Below are positions 41,344-51,291 of a stretch of DNA of 64,000 nt, one piece after another (position 1 is the first letter of the stretch; the number at the start of each line of letters is the position of its first letter). The notes under the pieces were generated by a model, which saw only the letters and a program-made list of their open reading frames with translations, was not told the DNA's origin and searched no databases. Origin of the DNA: Winogradskyella sediminis. GTDB taxonomy: Bacteria > Bacteroidota > Bacteroidia > Flavobacteriales > Flavobacteriaceae. The position numbers and the translations under genes are program-made. Location of the stretch: positions 1,498,023 through 1,562,022 of the forward strand of contig NZ_QUNH01000001.1 in assembly GCF_003387355.1 (NCBI RefSeq), written 5' to 3'.

Positions 41344-42619
41344 ATTCATTAATCTTGTTGCTATCTAATTTTACAAAAATAAACAGTAAAATAGTAAAAC
41401 CCCAAAGTCCGGAGCCACCATAACTAAAAAAAGGTAGTGGTATGCCAACCGTTGGAATTAAACCCATTACCATACCAATATTAATGGTAAAATGGACAAA
41501 TAGAATTGAAGCTACTCCATATCCATAAACTCTACTAAATTGTGATTTTTGACTTTCAGCTAAGTACAAAATTCTTACAATGAGTACTACAAATATGATG
41601 ACTACAAAGCTTGTCCCTATAAAGCCCCATTCTTCTCCTACGGTACTAAAAATATAATCGGTTTCTTGTTCGGGTACAAATTTTCCTGTAGTTCTTGTGC
41701 CTTGTAAAAAACCTTTCCCAGTAATACGGCCAGAACTAATAGCTTGTTCAGATTGAATAAGGTTGTAGGCTTCTTCTTTTTTCATGCGCTCCAGTTTTGC
41801 CGGATCTTTTTCTAATCGTAACCAAAGGCTAATTCTGTTTTGCTGGTGTGTTTTTAAGCCGTGCTCATAAAATAATTTTATACCATAAGAAAACGCTATT
41901 GCTACAATGAGTGCAGCAACATATTGTAATATTGAACCTCTTTTTTTCTTTCTAAAAAAATACACAAATGTTAGAACCGTGACCACCACAAGTACTGTGA
42001 TTAAAACGCCAAATTTTAGCCCTAGTACAGCTAAGATTATTAATGACAAAGCAATAACTAAATACACTTGTTGTAAACCTTCGCGATAAAAAACAAAGAA
42101 AAAGGCTAGGTAAACAATAGTACTTCCGGCATCGTTTTGTAGTAAAATTAATAACGCTGGAATAAAAATAATTGCTGCAACTCTAACTTGATCTTTTAAA
42201 GTTGTCATATTGGTTTGAAGATCGCTTATGTATTTTGCAACCGCTAAAGCTGTAGCAAATTTGGCAAACTCACTGGGTTGAATTGTCATACTACCAATGC
42301 CATACCAAGAGCGAGCACCATTAACGTCCTTTCCGAAGATAAATAAGCCAATTAGTGATAAAATGGCCACTAAGTATATAATGCTGGCAAAGCGTTCATA
42401 GAACTTAGCTTCAAACGAAAGAATGAAAATAATAAGAACAAAAGTTAAGCCTAAAAACACAAGTTGCTTACCGTAAAGTTCTGAAGTGTCAAAATAGTTG
42501 GTTACCTCACCAACATGCGATGCTGATAAAATATTAAGATAGCCAAAACCTACCAATAATAGAAATAGAACTATAGTAACCCAATCGAATTTAAAACCTC
42601 TATGATTTTCTCTTATCAT
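41339..42619 (-). CDS. rodA: Rod shape-determining glycan polymerase RodA
   Basis: A 426-residue SEDS-family membrane protein with about ten helices that polymerises lipid II into glycan during cell elongation. WYGIGSMTIQPSEFAKFA holds the conserved region with Q-P-S-E, followed by the QNDAGST motif with the catalytic-type aspartate. GEEWGFIG and the final IPTVGIPLPFFSYGGSG are also characteristic. It follows its partner PBP2 by 4 bases. Last gene of the mre operon. Confidence 0.95.
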   Translation of the reverse strand: MIRENHRGFKFDWVTIVLFLLLVGFGYLNILSASHVGEVTNYFDTSELYGKQLVFLGLTFVLIIFILSFEAKFYERFASIIYLVAILSLIGLFIFGKDVNGARSWYGIGSMTIQPSEFAKFATALAVAKYISDLQTNMTTLKDQVRVAAIIFIPALLILLQNDAGSTIVYLAFFFVFYREGLQQVYLVIALSLIILAVLGLKFGVLITVLVVVTVLTFVYFFRKKKRGSILQYVAALIVAIAFSYGIKLFYEHGLKTHQQNRISLWLRLEKDPAKLERMKKEEAYNLIQSEQAISSGRITGKGFLQGTRTTGKFVPEQETDYIFSTVGEEWGFIGTSFVVIIFVVLIVRILYLAESQKSQFSRVYGYGVASILFVHFTINIGMVMGLIPTVGIPLPFFSYGGSGLWGFTILLFIFVKLDSNKINEW

Positions 42620-42623
42620 GCTT

Positions 42624-44564
42624 TTAAGACTTTGGGATTTCGGCTTTAAGTTTTAAGAGATTTTGAAATTCCTCTTCTTCTATAGGATCTAATTTTGTTT
42701 GTCTATTAATGCCAAATGGTTCATCTAAATATGGTTTTTCATATTCGTGTTCGAGAGAATAACGCAATACAAAGTTTTCTAAGTCCTTTCTTGTAATCTC
42801 ACCTTTAATGTAGTATTCTATCATAAGACTTGCCATTTTACCCGCAAATCGACTTCCAAAATAGCCGTTTTCTACAAATACAGCGATGGCTATTTTAGGG
42901 TTGTCCTTAGGTGCAAAGGCCACAAAAATTGAATGATCTGTAAGCTGCGTTTTTACACTATCAATAATCGCAAAGTTTTCTGCTGTCCCAGTTTTACCAC
43001 TGATTTCAATACCTTTTACTTGTAGTGATCTGGCTGTTCCTTTATTGTATACGTCATACATACCTTGTACAACTGGTTCAAAATGACGTTTGTCTATGGT
43101 TGTATATTTAGGAGTTCTAAACGCTTCAGGAATAGTATCTCCTTCAATATTTTTAATGATATGAGGTGTATAATAGTAGCCTCTATTTCCAATTGCTGCT
43201 GCCATATTAGCTAGCTGAATAGGTGTTGCTAGCACTTCTCCTTGACCAATAGAATTAGATAAGGTAAAGGTGGTGTACCATCGGTTTTTACCATAACCTC
43301 TGTTATAGGTTTCAGCTGAAGGCACTTTACCTGGTTGTCCTACTGCTAAATCATTGTTGAGATAATTTCCTAAACCAAAACTTTTTATATGCTTACTCCA
43401 GTTGTCCATACCTTCAGCTGGAGAGTCATATTTATCCATTATTCTTCTATATACATTGGCAAAATAGGAATTACAAGATTCGTATATGCCAATATTCATA
43501 TTTACTGGACTAATATGATGATGGCATCCCATTTTGCGGTTCCCATATCTGTAACCTAAGGCACAGCTAAAACGTTCTTCAGGGGTTACAACTCCTTCTT
43601 GTAATGCAATTAATGCATTTAAGGTCTTAAAAGGCGAACCAGGAGGATACATGGCTTGTAGGCCTCTATCGAATAAAGGTTTTGCAATGCTATCGTTATA
43701 TAATTTGGTGAAATTTTTAGAACGATCTCTTCCCACTAATAGGTTAGGATTGTACGATGGACCTGTAACCATGGCTAAAATTTCACCCGAACTAGGTTCT
43801 ATAGCAATTATACCTCCATGTTTATTGGTCATTAATAACTCTCCGTAAGCTTGTAGCTCAGAGTCAATGGTAATGGTAACATCTTTTCCGGCTTGTGGTA
43901 AGGTGTCTAGCTTCCCTTCCTTAAAAGGGCCTATATTTTTATTAAATCGGTCTTTTTGAATAAACTTTATTCCTTTTACACCTCGTAAGGTTTTTTCGTA
44001 AGTCTTTTCTATACCTTGTTTTCCTATAAGATCGCCAAGAGAATAATAAGGATCATTTTGAATGGTTTTGCGATTGACTTCACCGAGATCACCTAATACG
44101 TTGGCACCAATATTGGTTTGGTAAGATCTCAAAGAACGTTTTTGGATATAAAAACCGTCATATTTTCTCATCTTTTCCTGAAGCACAGCATAATCTTTTT
44201 TAGAGAGTTGTGGTACAAAAGGAGAGGGAAGTCTTGGCGAGTATCGTGTTGCTCGATCTAATTTTTTATCGTAATCTTCTCGTGTTATTTTTAAAAGGCT
44301 ACAAAATTCTTTAATTTCTAATGAGTCTAATGGTTTAACCTCTCTAGGAATAACCATAACGTCATAAGATGGTTGGTTGGCTACAAGTAACTTTCCGTTT
44401 CGGTCATACACATAGCCACGTTTTGGGTAGTTATATTCTTTTCGTATGGCATTGTCTTCAAAAATGTTATAAACCGTATTGTCATAAACTTGAAGATAAA
44501 ATAAACGGGCAATAAAAACGAGACCAACAAGAATTACCGATGTTAATAATAGCAACTTTCTCAT
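42624..44564 (-). CDS. mrdA: Penicillin-binding protein 2 (elongation-specific transpeptidase)
   Basis: A 646-residue class B PBP with one N-terminal membrane helix and a dimerisation domain (RGYVYDRNGKLLVANQPSYDVMV). The transpeptidase domain carries the active-site S310 and K313 in YPPGSPFK, SCN in ESCNSYF and KTGTAE near residue 525. GSPFK instead of GSTFK is a small variation. It cross-links the glycan made by RodA. Overlaps mreD by 4 bases (ATGA), indicating coupled translation. Confidence 0.96.
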   Translation of the reverse strand: MRKLLLLTSVILVGLVFIARLFYLQVYDNTVYNIFEDNAIRKEYNYPKRGYVYDRNGKLLVANQPSYDVMVIPREVKPLDSLEIKEFCSLLKITREDYDKKLDRATRYSPRLPSPFVPQLSKKDYAVLQEKMRKYDGFYIQKRSLRSYQTNIGANVLGDLGEVNRKTIQNDPYYSLGDLIGKQGIEKTYEKTLRGVKGIKFIQKDRFNKNIGPFKEGKLDTLPQAGKDVTITIDSELQAYGELLMTNKHGGIIAIEPSSGEILAMVTGPSYNPNLLVGRDRSKNFTKLYNDSIAKPLFDRGLQAMYPPGSPFKTLNALIALQEGVVTPEERFSCALGYRYGNRKMGCHHHISPVNMNIGIYESCNSYFANVYRRIMDKYDSPAEGMDNWSKHIKSFGLGNYLNNDLAVGQPGKVPSAETYNRGYGKNRWYTTFTLSNSIGQGEVLATPIQLANMAAAIGNRGYYYTPHIIKNIEGDTIPEAFRTPKYTTIDKRHFEPVVQGMYDVYNKGTARSLQVKGIEISGKTGTAENFAIIDSVKTQLTDHSIFVAFAPKDNPKIAIAVFVENGYFGSRFAGKMASLMIEYYIKGEITRKDLENFVLRYSLEHEYEKPYLDEPFGINRQTKLDPIEEEEFQNLLKLKAEIPKS

Positions 44565-45067
44565 TTTCGGTTTCGGCTAAATAGAATTATAATTAAAACA
44601 CTTAATATTATAGTGAAAATACTAGAGAATAACGTCTTTTTTAATATTGAAAGTATGTTTGAAATGTTAAATGTTTCTAGTGAAAATAATATAGTATGAT
44701 GAATTATGGTTCCTAATGAAATATAGGTAATAAGGCTACCAATGTCTGTAGAACTAAACTTTATACTTTGGTGTTCATATAACATGCCAAATGCGCTTTT
44801 AAGAAGTATTGGTCTAGCATAGGCTAAACAAACGGCAGCTGCGGCATGCACTCCTCCAGAGTCTGAAAACATATCGACCATTAAACCCAGTAAAAAACTG
44901 ACAAATAAGAGAACGAGACGGTCTTCGCGGATTGGAAACAGAAATATAAAAATGATATAGATGTAGGGATTGATATACCCTAAAAAATCAATATGATTGC
45001 AAATGACAACTTGAAGGAGCAACAGCAAAATAAATCGGGCAATATTTATACCAGCAACACTATTCAT
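44561..45067 (-). CDS. mreD: Rod shape-determining protein MreD
   Basis: A 168-residue inner-membrane protein with about five helices and few charges; NPYIYIIFIFLFPI and FLLGLMVDMFSDSGGVHAAA are typical of MreD. It links MreC to the elongasome. Position between mreC (overlap 8 bases) and mrdA (overlap 4 bases) confirms the assignment. Confidence 0.9.
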   Translation of the reverse strand: MNSVAGINIARFILLLLLQVVICNHIDFLGYINPYIYIIFIFLFPIREDRLVLLFVSFLLGLMVDMFSDSGGVHAAAAVCLAYARPILLKSAFGMLYEHQSIKFSSTDIGSLITYISLGTIIHHTILFSLETFNISNILSILKKTLFSSIFTIILSVLIIILFSRNRK

Positions 45068-45881
45068 TAGTTTTGTTTTCTAAAGATTGAATTTCTGCAC
45101 GATCTAGATTTTCTAAAATATATACCGTTCCAATGTTCGTCATGTCGTTAAACAACTTTACTTGTATTTTATATGTGTCTCCACTGATGTCAGTTTCAAA
45201 ACTCGTTATAGTTCCTATACCAATGCCTTTTGGGAAAATAGAAGATTCTCCACCTGTTTCAATAGTATCTCCGACTTTAATAGGTGCAAATTGAGACACG
45301 TCCTCTAACTGAACATACACAGGAGATTTTCCATCCCAAGTTAAAGAACCAATATGGTTGGTAGATTTTATCTTAGCGTTAATTTGACTTTTTACATTTA
45401 AAATTGATAACACTGTGGCGTAATTTTTTGAGGTATTATCAATAATACCAACAATACCATTAGACGTCATTACTCCAAAATCTTGCTTAATACTGTCGTT
45501 TTTTCCTTTATTTATGGTAAGAATATTATGTGTCGATGAATAGCTGTTTTTGTACAGATTTGCTATTGTAATTTTATAATGACCTTTTGAATAAGAGCTA
45601 TCGATATATGATGAGTCTTTAGTGCCTTGTAGATTAAAAAGTTGCTCTCTTAACTGTCTGTTTTCTTCACTTAAAATAGCATTGGTAGTTTTTAAGTCGA
45701 AATATTGATCTACCGAATTCATGGTGCCATAAACTCCACCAGTTAAAAAATTAGCTGAATTTATAAATTTACTTCGGTGATAAGAATGCGACTGAATGGT
45801 TAATGCTAAAGCAATACTAAATAGCAATAAAAACAACAGAAAGGTTTTGTTTCGTATAACAAAATTGAATATTTGTTGCAT
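45060..45881 (-). CDS. mreC: Rod shape-determining protein MreC
   Basis: A 273-residue bitopic membrane protein: N-terminal helix (residues ~9-29), a coiled coil with LSEENRQLREQLF (about 67-85), then the two-barrel periplasmic domain (NKGKNDSIKQDFGVMTSNGIVGII..SVL..VKSQINAKI). It organises PBP2-RodA in the periplasm. Ten bases after mreB. Confidence 0.94.
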   Translation of the reverse strand: MQQIFNFVIRNKTFLLFLLLFSIALALTIQSHSYHRSKFINSANFLTGGVYGTMNSVDQYFDLKTTNAILSEENRQLREQLFNLQGTKDSSYIDSSYSKGHYKITIANLYKNSYSSTHNILTINKGKNDSIKQDFGVMTSNGIVGIIDNTSKNYATVLSILNVKSQINAKIKSTNHIGSLTWDGKSPVYVQLEDVSQFAPIKVGDTIETGGESSIFPKGIGIGTITSFETDISGDTYKIQVKLFNDMTNIGTVYILENLDRAEIQSLENKTNE

Positions 45882-45891
45882 TATTTACGGC

Positions 45892-46920
45892 TTATTTAAT
45901 CAATACGCTTTTGTATTTAGGTAAATTTTTAAGTACAATTCCTGTCCCTCTAACAACTGCTCTTAATGGATCTTCAGCTATGTAAACGGGTAAATCTGTT
46001 TTTTGAGATAAACGTTTGTCTAAACCTCTTAACATAGAGCCACCACCCGCTAAATATATACCTGTGTTATAAATATCAGCGGCTAACTCTGGTGGAGTTT
46101 GAGACAATGTTTCCATAACAGAGTCTTCGATACGTAAAATAGATTTATCTAAAGCTTTAGCGATTTCACGGAATGAAATCTGTACTTGCTTAGGTTTACC
46201 TGTTAGTAAATCACGTCCTTGAACACTCATATCCTCAGGAGGTAATTCTAAATCCTCGGTAGCTGCACCAATCTGAATTTTAATTTTTTCAGCCGTTCTA
46301 TCTCCAACATATAAGTTATGCTGCGTTCTCATGTAATAAATAATGTCGTTAGTAAATACATCACCAGCAACTTTTACAGATTTATCGCATACAATACCTC
46401 CAAGAGCAATAACAGCAATTTCTGTGGTACCGCCTCCGATATCAACAATCATGTTTCCTTTGGGTTGCATTATATCTACACCAATACCAATAGCAGCAGC
46501 CATAGGCTCGTGTATTAAGTAAACTTCTTTACCATTTACACGTTCACAAGATTCTTTTACTGCTCGCATTTCGACTTCAGTAATTCCGGAAGGAATACAA
46601 ACTACCATACGTAACGCAGGATTAAAAAACTTTTTCTTTAATGCCGGAATATTTTTAATAAACATACTAATCATTTGCTCTGAAGCATCAAAATCAGCAA
46701 TCACTCCGTCTTTTAAGGGACGAATAGTCTTAATGTTTTCGTGTGTTTTTCCTTGCATCATGTTGGCTTCTTTACCAACAGCTATGATTTTTCCGCTGAT
46801 GCGGTCTCTTGCGACTATCGATGGATTGTCTACAACAACTTTGTCATTGTGAATTATCAGTGTATTTGCGGTTCCTAAATCTATGGCTATTTCTTCCGTT
46901 AGGAAATCAAAAAATCCCAT
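45892..46920 (-). CDS. mreB: Actin-like rod shape-determining protein MreB
   Basis: A 342-residue actin fold ATPase whose filaments guide lateral wall synthesis. IDLGTANTLI (phosphate 1), DIGGGTTEIAVI (phosphate 2) and GIYLAGGGSMLRGL (adenosine) are complete, and EPMAAAIGIG is present. The length matches the family. First of mreB-mreC-mreD-mrdA-rodA; a 228-base gap with a terminator separates it from purH, so it probably has its own promoter. Confidence 0.98.
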   Translation of the reverse strand: MGFFDFLTEEIAIDLGTANTLIIHNDKVVVDNPSIVARDRISGKIIAVGKEANMMQGKTHENIKTIRPLKDGVIADFDASEQMISMFIKNIPALKKKFFNPALRMVVCIPSGITEVEMRAVKESCERVNGKEVYLIHEPMAAAIGIGVDIMQPKGNMIVDIGGGTTEIAVIALGGIVCDKSVKVAGDVFTNDIIYYMRTQHNLYVGDRTAEKIKIQIGAATEDLELPPEDMSVQGRDLLTGKPKQVQISFREIAKALDKSILRIEDSVMETLSQTPPELAADIYNTGIYLAGGGSMLRGLDKRLSQKTDLPVYIAEDPLRAVVRGTGIVLKNLPKYKSVLIK

Positions 46921-47090
46921 GTGCTATTCTTAATTATTTGGGTTATTTGTATCTTATTTTTAAGACTATCTGTAAAAGTAGTAAAATATACGTTATTTAT
47001 ATGTTTAAAGATGTTTATTGCTAAACTTTTTTCGTTTTTTCTTTGGCTTAATTTATAAAATAAATATGATTAGGAGTTTAATAAAAACAA

Positions 47091-47133
47091 AGAACCCAAA
47101 AATGAGATGGTTAACATCTTTATTTTGGGCTCT
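47091..47133 (-). terminator. Terminator of purH
   Basis: AGAACCCAAAA..GAGATG (47091-47109) pairs with CATCTT..TTTTGGGCTCT (47115-47133) in a long stem with a small bulge; the minus-strand flank is T-rich. It separates purH from mreB. The remaining gap (46921-47090) holds no feature I can name. Confidence 0.75.
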
Positions 47134-47148
47134 GAATACGTGTAATAT

Positions 47149-48678
47149 TTAATGTTTAAAATGACGTGTGCCAGTCATTACCATGGCTATATTATTGTCA
47201 TTACAATAGTCAATACTTAACTGATCTTTTATAGAGCCGCCAGGTTGAATTACAGCCGTAATACCTGCCTTATCTGCAATTTCTACGCAGTCTGGAAATG
47301 GAAAGAATGCATCACTAGCCATCACAGAACCTTTTAAATCAAATTTAAATGATTTTGCTTTGTGTATAGCTTGGTTTAACGCGTCCACACGGCTCGTTTG
47401 TCCGGTGCCACTAGCACACAATTGTTTGTCTTTTACTAAGACAATAGTATTAGATTTAGTGTGCTTACATATTTTAGACGCAAAAATTAGGTCGTCTAAT
47501 TCATTAGAAGTTGCCGTTGTTTTAGTTACTGCTTTTAAATCTTCAAGCGTATCTGTAACGTTATTTCTATCTTGAACTAATACACCATTTAAACACGTTC
47601 TAATGTTGGTTTCAGGCATTTCAATATCGTTCAAAATTAATAGAATTCTGTTTTTCTTACCTTTTAAAATGTCTAAAGCCTCAGGAGAAAAAGATGGAGC
47701 AATAACAACTTCGCAGAAGAGTTTATGGATTTCTTCTGCCGTGGCAACATCAATTTCAGAATTACTAATTAAAACCCCTCCAAAAGCTGAAACCGGATCG
47801 CCAGCAAGAGCGTCTAAGTAGGCTTGGTGTAAGGTGTCGCGTTGTGCTAATCCACAAGCGTTATTATGTTTTAATACCGCAAATGTTGGAGCGTCATTTT
47901 TAAATTCTAGCATTAAATTTACAGCTGCATCAACATCTAATAGGTTGTTGTAACTAAGTTCTTTTCCATGTAGTTTTTTGAAAATAGCATCAAAATCTCC
48001 AAAGAAAAAGCCTTTTTGATGTGGGTTTTCACCATAACGCAAGACCTTGCCTTTTTGTTCAGAAATTTTTAAGGTTGGGATGTCTTGATTTTTATTAAAA
48101 TAATTAAAAATTGCAGCATCGTAATGTGATGACACGTTAAATGCTTTAGCTGCAAATTGTTTTCTGTCTTCTTCTGAAGTCTCACCGTTTTTAGTCGCTA
48201 ATAACTCTAAAAATTCAGCGTAGTCATCCACAGAAGATACACAAGTGACATCTGCGTAATTTTTAGCTGCAGCTCTAATTAAAGAAATACCTCCAATATC
48301 AATCTTTTCAATAATATCTTGATTGCTCGCTCCAGAAGCAACAGTTTTTTCAAAAGGATATAAATCTACAATTACAAGATCGATTTGTGGAATTTCGAAT
48401 TCTTTTAATTCAGCAACATCACCTTCATGATCTTGGCGATTTAAAATGCCTCCAAAAACTTTAGGGTGTAATGTTTTTACTCGTCCACCTAAGATAGATG
48501 GGTAAGATGTAACATCTTCTACTGGTACCACATCGATACCTAAATCTTTAATGAATTTTTCAGTGCCTCCCGTAGAATAAATTGTAACGTTGAGGTCGTT
48601 TAATTTTTGTACAATTGGTGCTAATCCGTCCTTACTAAATACCGAAATTAGTGCTGACGAAATGGATTTGTTGCTCAT
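47149..48678 (-). CDS. purH: Bifunctional AICAR transformylase / IMP cyclohydrolase
   Basis: A 509-residue enzyme for the last two steps of purine synthesis. The N-terminal MGS-like cyclohydrolase domain (SALISVFSKDGLAPIVQKL..STGGTEKFI, VTSYPSILGGRVKTLHPKVFGGIL) precedes the transformylase domain with the catalytic KHNNACG and the C-terminal MASDAFFPFPD..AVIQPGGSIKD. The start is ATG at 48678; the longer frame to 48723 crosses the promoter box at 48705-48712. Confidence 0.96.
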   Translation of the reverse strand: MSNKSISSALISVFSKDGLAPIVQKLNDLNVTIYSTGGTEKFIKDLGIDVVPVEDVTSYPSILGGRVKTLHPKVFGGILNRQDHEGDVAELKEFEIPQIDLVIVDLYPFEKTVASGASNQDIIEKIDIGGISLIRAAAKNYADVTCVSSVDDYAEFLELLATKNGETSEEDRKQFAAKAFNVSSHYDAAIFNYFNKNQDIPTLKISEQKGKVLRYGENPHQKGFFFGDFDAIFKKLHGKELSYNNLLDVDAAVNLMLEFKNDAPTFAVLKHNNACGLAQRDTLHQAYLDALAGDPVSAFGGVLISNSEIDVATAEEIHKLFCEVVIAPSFSPEALDILKGKKNRILLILNDIEMPETNIRTCLNGVLVQDRNNVTDTLEDLKAVTKTTATSNELDDLIFASKICKHTKSNTIVLVKDKQLCASGTGQTSRVDALNQAIHKAKSFKFDLKGSVMASDAFFPFPDCVEIADKAGITAVIQPGGSIKDQLSIDYCNDNNIAMVMTGTRHFKH

Positions 48679-48704
48679 AATGTTGTGTTGTGTTTTAGAT
48701 GCGG

Positions 48705-48712
48705 CAAAAATA
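48705..48712 (-). promoter_or_regulatory. Promoter -7 box of purH
   Basis: TATTTTTG on the minus strand (48712-48705), 26 bases before the ATG at 48678; it excludes the upstream start. Confidence 0.55.
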
Positions 48713-48822
48713 CGTATATTCACAAAGAATATCTCGATGTAAAATGCAGTTTCTTTAAGTTTTTTGTAACAATAAATTGTTGAAAACGTCCTATCTTTAA
48801 AATGATATAAAATAATCCTTGC

Positions 48823-50076
48823 ATGCTGGTCTATTTACGTTTACTAAAAGAGAGTTTTTCATTTGCCTTAAATGCACTTCGGAACAATAAACTCAGGACA
48901 TTCTTGTCTCTTTTAGGTGTAACTGTAGGGATATTCTCTATTATAGCGGTTTTGGCAGCCGTAGATTCTTTAGATAAAACGATACAAGGACAATTGAGCT
49001 CTTTAGACAGTAATACAATGTATATTTCTAGTATGTCTTTTGGACCAACAGAAGTACCACGTTGGCAAAGAGAAACGTTTGAAGAAGTGTCGTATAATGA
49101 GTTTAAAAGTATACAAACTACCGTTCAAGATGTAGAGCATGTGGCATTGCAATTGTTTGTAAAGCGTGAAAATATTAGATACGAATCTGAATTAGTAAGT
49201 AGTGTTAATACAGTTGTGGTATCGCATGAGTTTATAGATATTCAGGCCATGCAATTTGAAAAAGGTCGTTTTTATAATGAAGTAGAATCTAATTCCGGTC
49301 GACCTGTAGTGGTTATAGGTTCTGAAATTGCAAAATCGCTATTTGGTGACTTAGAGCCGATAGGTAAAAAAGTACGACTTTATGGTCAGAAATTTACTGT
49401 AATTGGTGTGGTTAAAAAAGAAGGCTCTGGTATATTTGGAGATAGTAATGACGTTTCTATATTTCTTCCTGCTAATTACGTTAGAAATAGATATGGTGAT
49501 AATAATCCGTTTATTAAGTATGTGGTAATTGTAAAACCAGAGAAAGATGCGGATATTGAAGGTGTGAAGGCTGAGATTACTCAGGTACTACGAAGTAAAA
49601 GAGGTTTAAAGCCAGATCAAATTGATACTTTTTTTATTAGGGTAATGTCTGGATTGCAAGATGTAATAGATACTATAATTGGAAGTTTAAATGTTATTGG
49701 CTGGGTGATTAGTGGCTTTTCGCTTTTAGTAGGTGGTTTCGGAATTGCTAACATTATGTTTGTGAGTGTAAAAGAGCGAACGAATCTTATAGGTATTCAA
49801 AAATCTTTAGGTGCCAAAAATAAGTTTATCTTATTTCAATTTTTGTTTGAAGCTGTTATCCTGGCTGTTGTAGGTGGACTGGTAGGTTTATTTTTAGTTT
49901 GGATAGGTACACTTATAGGCAGTAGTCTCGTTGAAGACTTTGAGTTTGTTCTTTCGATACAAAATATGTTTCTCGGATTTTTTATTTCTTCCGTTATTGG
50001 ATTAATTTCTGGTGTAATTCCTGCGCTTGCAGCTTCACGTTTAGATCCTGTGGAAGCCATTAGAACTGGGATGTAA
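48823..50076 (+). CDS. MacB-like ABC transporter permease
   Basis: A 417-residue permease: first membrane helix (about 25-50, LRTFLSLLGVTVGIFSIIAVLAAVDSL), a large periplasmic MacB_PCD domain (55-275) and three C-terminal helices (FtsX domain, 285-405), ending ALAASRLDPVEAIRTGM. This architecture belongs to mechanotransmission ABC systems that act on substrates outside the membrane. No ATPase or adaptor gene is adjacent, so its partner must be encoded elsewhere. A near-consensus -7 box TATCTTTA is at 48792-48799. Confidence 0.9.
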   Translation: MLVYLRLLKESFSFALNALRNNKLRTFLSLLGVTVGIFSIIAVLAAVDSLDKTIQGQLSSLDSNTMYISSMSFGPTEVPRWQRETFEEVSYNEFKSIQTTVQDVEHVALQLFVKRENIRYESELVSSVNTVVVSHEFIDIQAMQFEKGRFYNEVESNSGRPVVVIGSEIAKSLFGDLEPIGKKVRLYGQKFTVIGVVKKEGSGIFGDSNDVSIFLPANYVRNRYGDNNPFIKYVVIVKPEKDADIEGVKAEITQVLRSKRGLKPDQIDTFFIRVMSGLQDVIDTIIGSLNVIGWVISGFSLLVGGFGIANIMFVSVKERTNLIGIQKSLGAKNKFILFQFLFEAVILAVVGGLVGLFLVWIGTLIGSSLVEDFEFVLSIQNMFLGFFISSVIGLISGVIPALAASRLDPVEAIRTGM

Positions 50077-50188
50077 ACATCTTATTATAATGTATTCGAG
50101 ATTGGAATGCCACTTTAAAATGCCATCCAGATTTACAATAATGCACTACAATTTGGAAATCGAATTATTAAAGTGTAATACTTAATGT

Positions 50189-50647
50189 TTATGCTAATAA
50201 TGTGGCAACTGCTTCGCAAACAAACTCTAAAAACTGTTCGTCGACTTTAGTAAACGGATCTGGAGTATTTGAGTCAATATCAATTTGTCCAATATTATTT
50301 CCATTTACAAAAATAGGAATTACAATCTCTGCTTTAACTGTAATGCTACAGGCTATATAATTGTCTTGAGCACTAACGTCTGGTACTACAAAGTTCTCGT
50401 TACTCACCGCAACTTGCCCACAAATACCTTTTCCAAAAGGAATAATGGTGTGATCGGTTGGTTCACCAACATACGGTCCTAATTTTAATTCGTCCTTATC
50501 TCCATTTTTAAAATAAAAACCAACCCAATTATAATAACTTATATTTGCTTCTAGTGTTTCGCAAACCTTTAATAAGCGTTCGTCAACACTTAAGTTTTCT
50601 TGAGATAAGATTGATTTTATTTCAGGTCGTAAGTCGTGTAAATCCAT
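50189..50647 (-). CDS. GAF-domain protein, free methionine-(R)-sulfoxide reductase-like
   Basis: A 152-residue GAF domain of the fRMsr (MsrC/YebR) group, which reduces free methionine-R-sulfoxide in the cytoplasm. GKGICGQVA (C76) and DNYIACS (C100) are spaced as Cys94 and Cys118 in the E. coli enzyme; the third cysteine (Cys84 equivalent) is a histidine (H66). VIPIFVNGNNIGQIDIDS is typical. The start MDLHDL (50647) is used because the promoter box TACTTTTG (50674-50667) lies inside the longer frame. Confidence 0.82.
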   Translation of the reverse strand: MDLHDLRPEIKSILSQENLSVDERLLKVCETLEANISYYNWVGFYFKNGDKDELKLGPYVGEPTDHTIIPFGKGICGQVAVSNENFVVPDVSAQDNYIACSITVKAEIVIPIFVNGNNIGQIDIDSNTPDPFTKVDEQFLEFVCEAVATLLA

Positions 50648-50666
50648 AGGTGAAAAAAACTTTTTG

Positions 50667-50674
50667 CAAAAGTA
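50667..50674 (-). promoter_or_regulatory. Promoter -7 box of the fRMsr-like gene
   Basis: TACTTTTG on the minus strand (50674-50667), 20 bases before the chosen ATG at 50647. Confidence 0.55.
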
Positions 50675-50739
50675 TTTAAAATACACTGTTTTAAAATAGG
50701 GTTTTTATAAATTTAACAACAAACTAACATTCTTGATTT

Positions 50740-51291
50740 TTGAAGTCACTTCTCATAAAATATAAATCTGTAATTCGTTTTATCGTTACTTTTTTAACGG
50801 TGTATGGTATCTTAACGCTCGGGTATCATTTTTATTTAAGTGTCTCGGATGGTTCTAAGTTTTATCCTGATTATATAACCCATTTGGTAGCTGTGCAAAC
50901 AGATGCTTTATTAAACGGGTTAGGGTACGATGCCAGTATTACACCACATCCACATGAAGCTTCTATTAAAATTATTATTAACGGTAAGTACATTGCAAGA
51001 GTCATTGAAGGTTGTAATGCCATGAGCGTAATAATTTTATTTCTTTCATTTATCGTTGCTTTTGCAGGGAAGTTGAAAACAACAGTATTGTATGGTTTGG
51101 CTGGTAGTATAATTATTTATGCTTTTAATTTAATCCGTATTGTTATTTTATCCATCGGACTCTATCATTATCCATGGAGAAGAGAAGTGTTGCATACTGT
51201 TATTTTTCCGATGTTAATCTATGGTACAGTATTTTTACTTTGGATGTTTTGGGTCAATCGATTTTCTAAAAACATAAGGCCTAATGAATAA
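50740..51291 (+). CDS. xrtF: Exosortase F (XrtF)
   Basis: A 183-residue integral membrane transpeptidase-like protein with about five helices, starting at TTG. The exosortase active-site set is complete: cysteine C92 in IEGCNAM, arginine R133 in FNLIRI and histidine H152 in REVLHTV. Exosortases cleave and sort proteins with a C-terminal PEP-CTERM-like signal. XrtF is the flavobacterial type, known with the partner encoded next. No protein with a recognisable sorting tail is in the window. Confidence 0.9.
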   Translation: MKSLLIKYKSVIRFIVTFLTVYGILTLGYHFYLSVSDGSKFYPDYITHLVAVQTDALLNGLGYDASITPHPHEASIKIIINGKYIARVIEGCNAMSVIILFLSFIVAFAGKLKTTVLYGLAGSIIIYAFNLIRIVILSIGLYHYPWRREVLHTVIFPMLIYGTVFLLWMFWVNRFSKNIRPNE

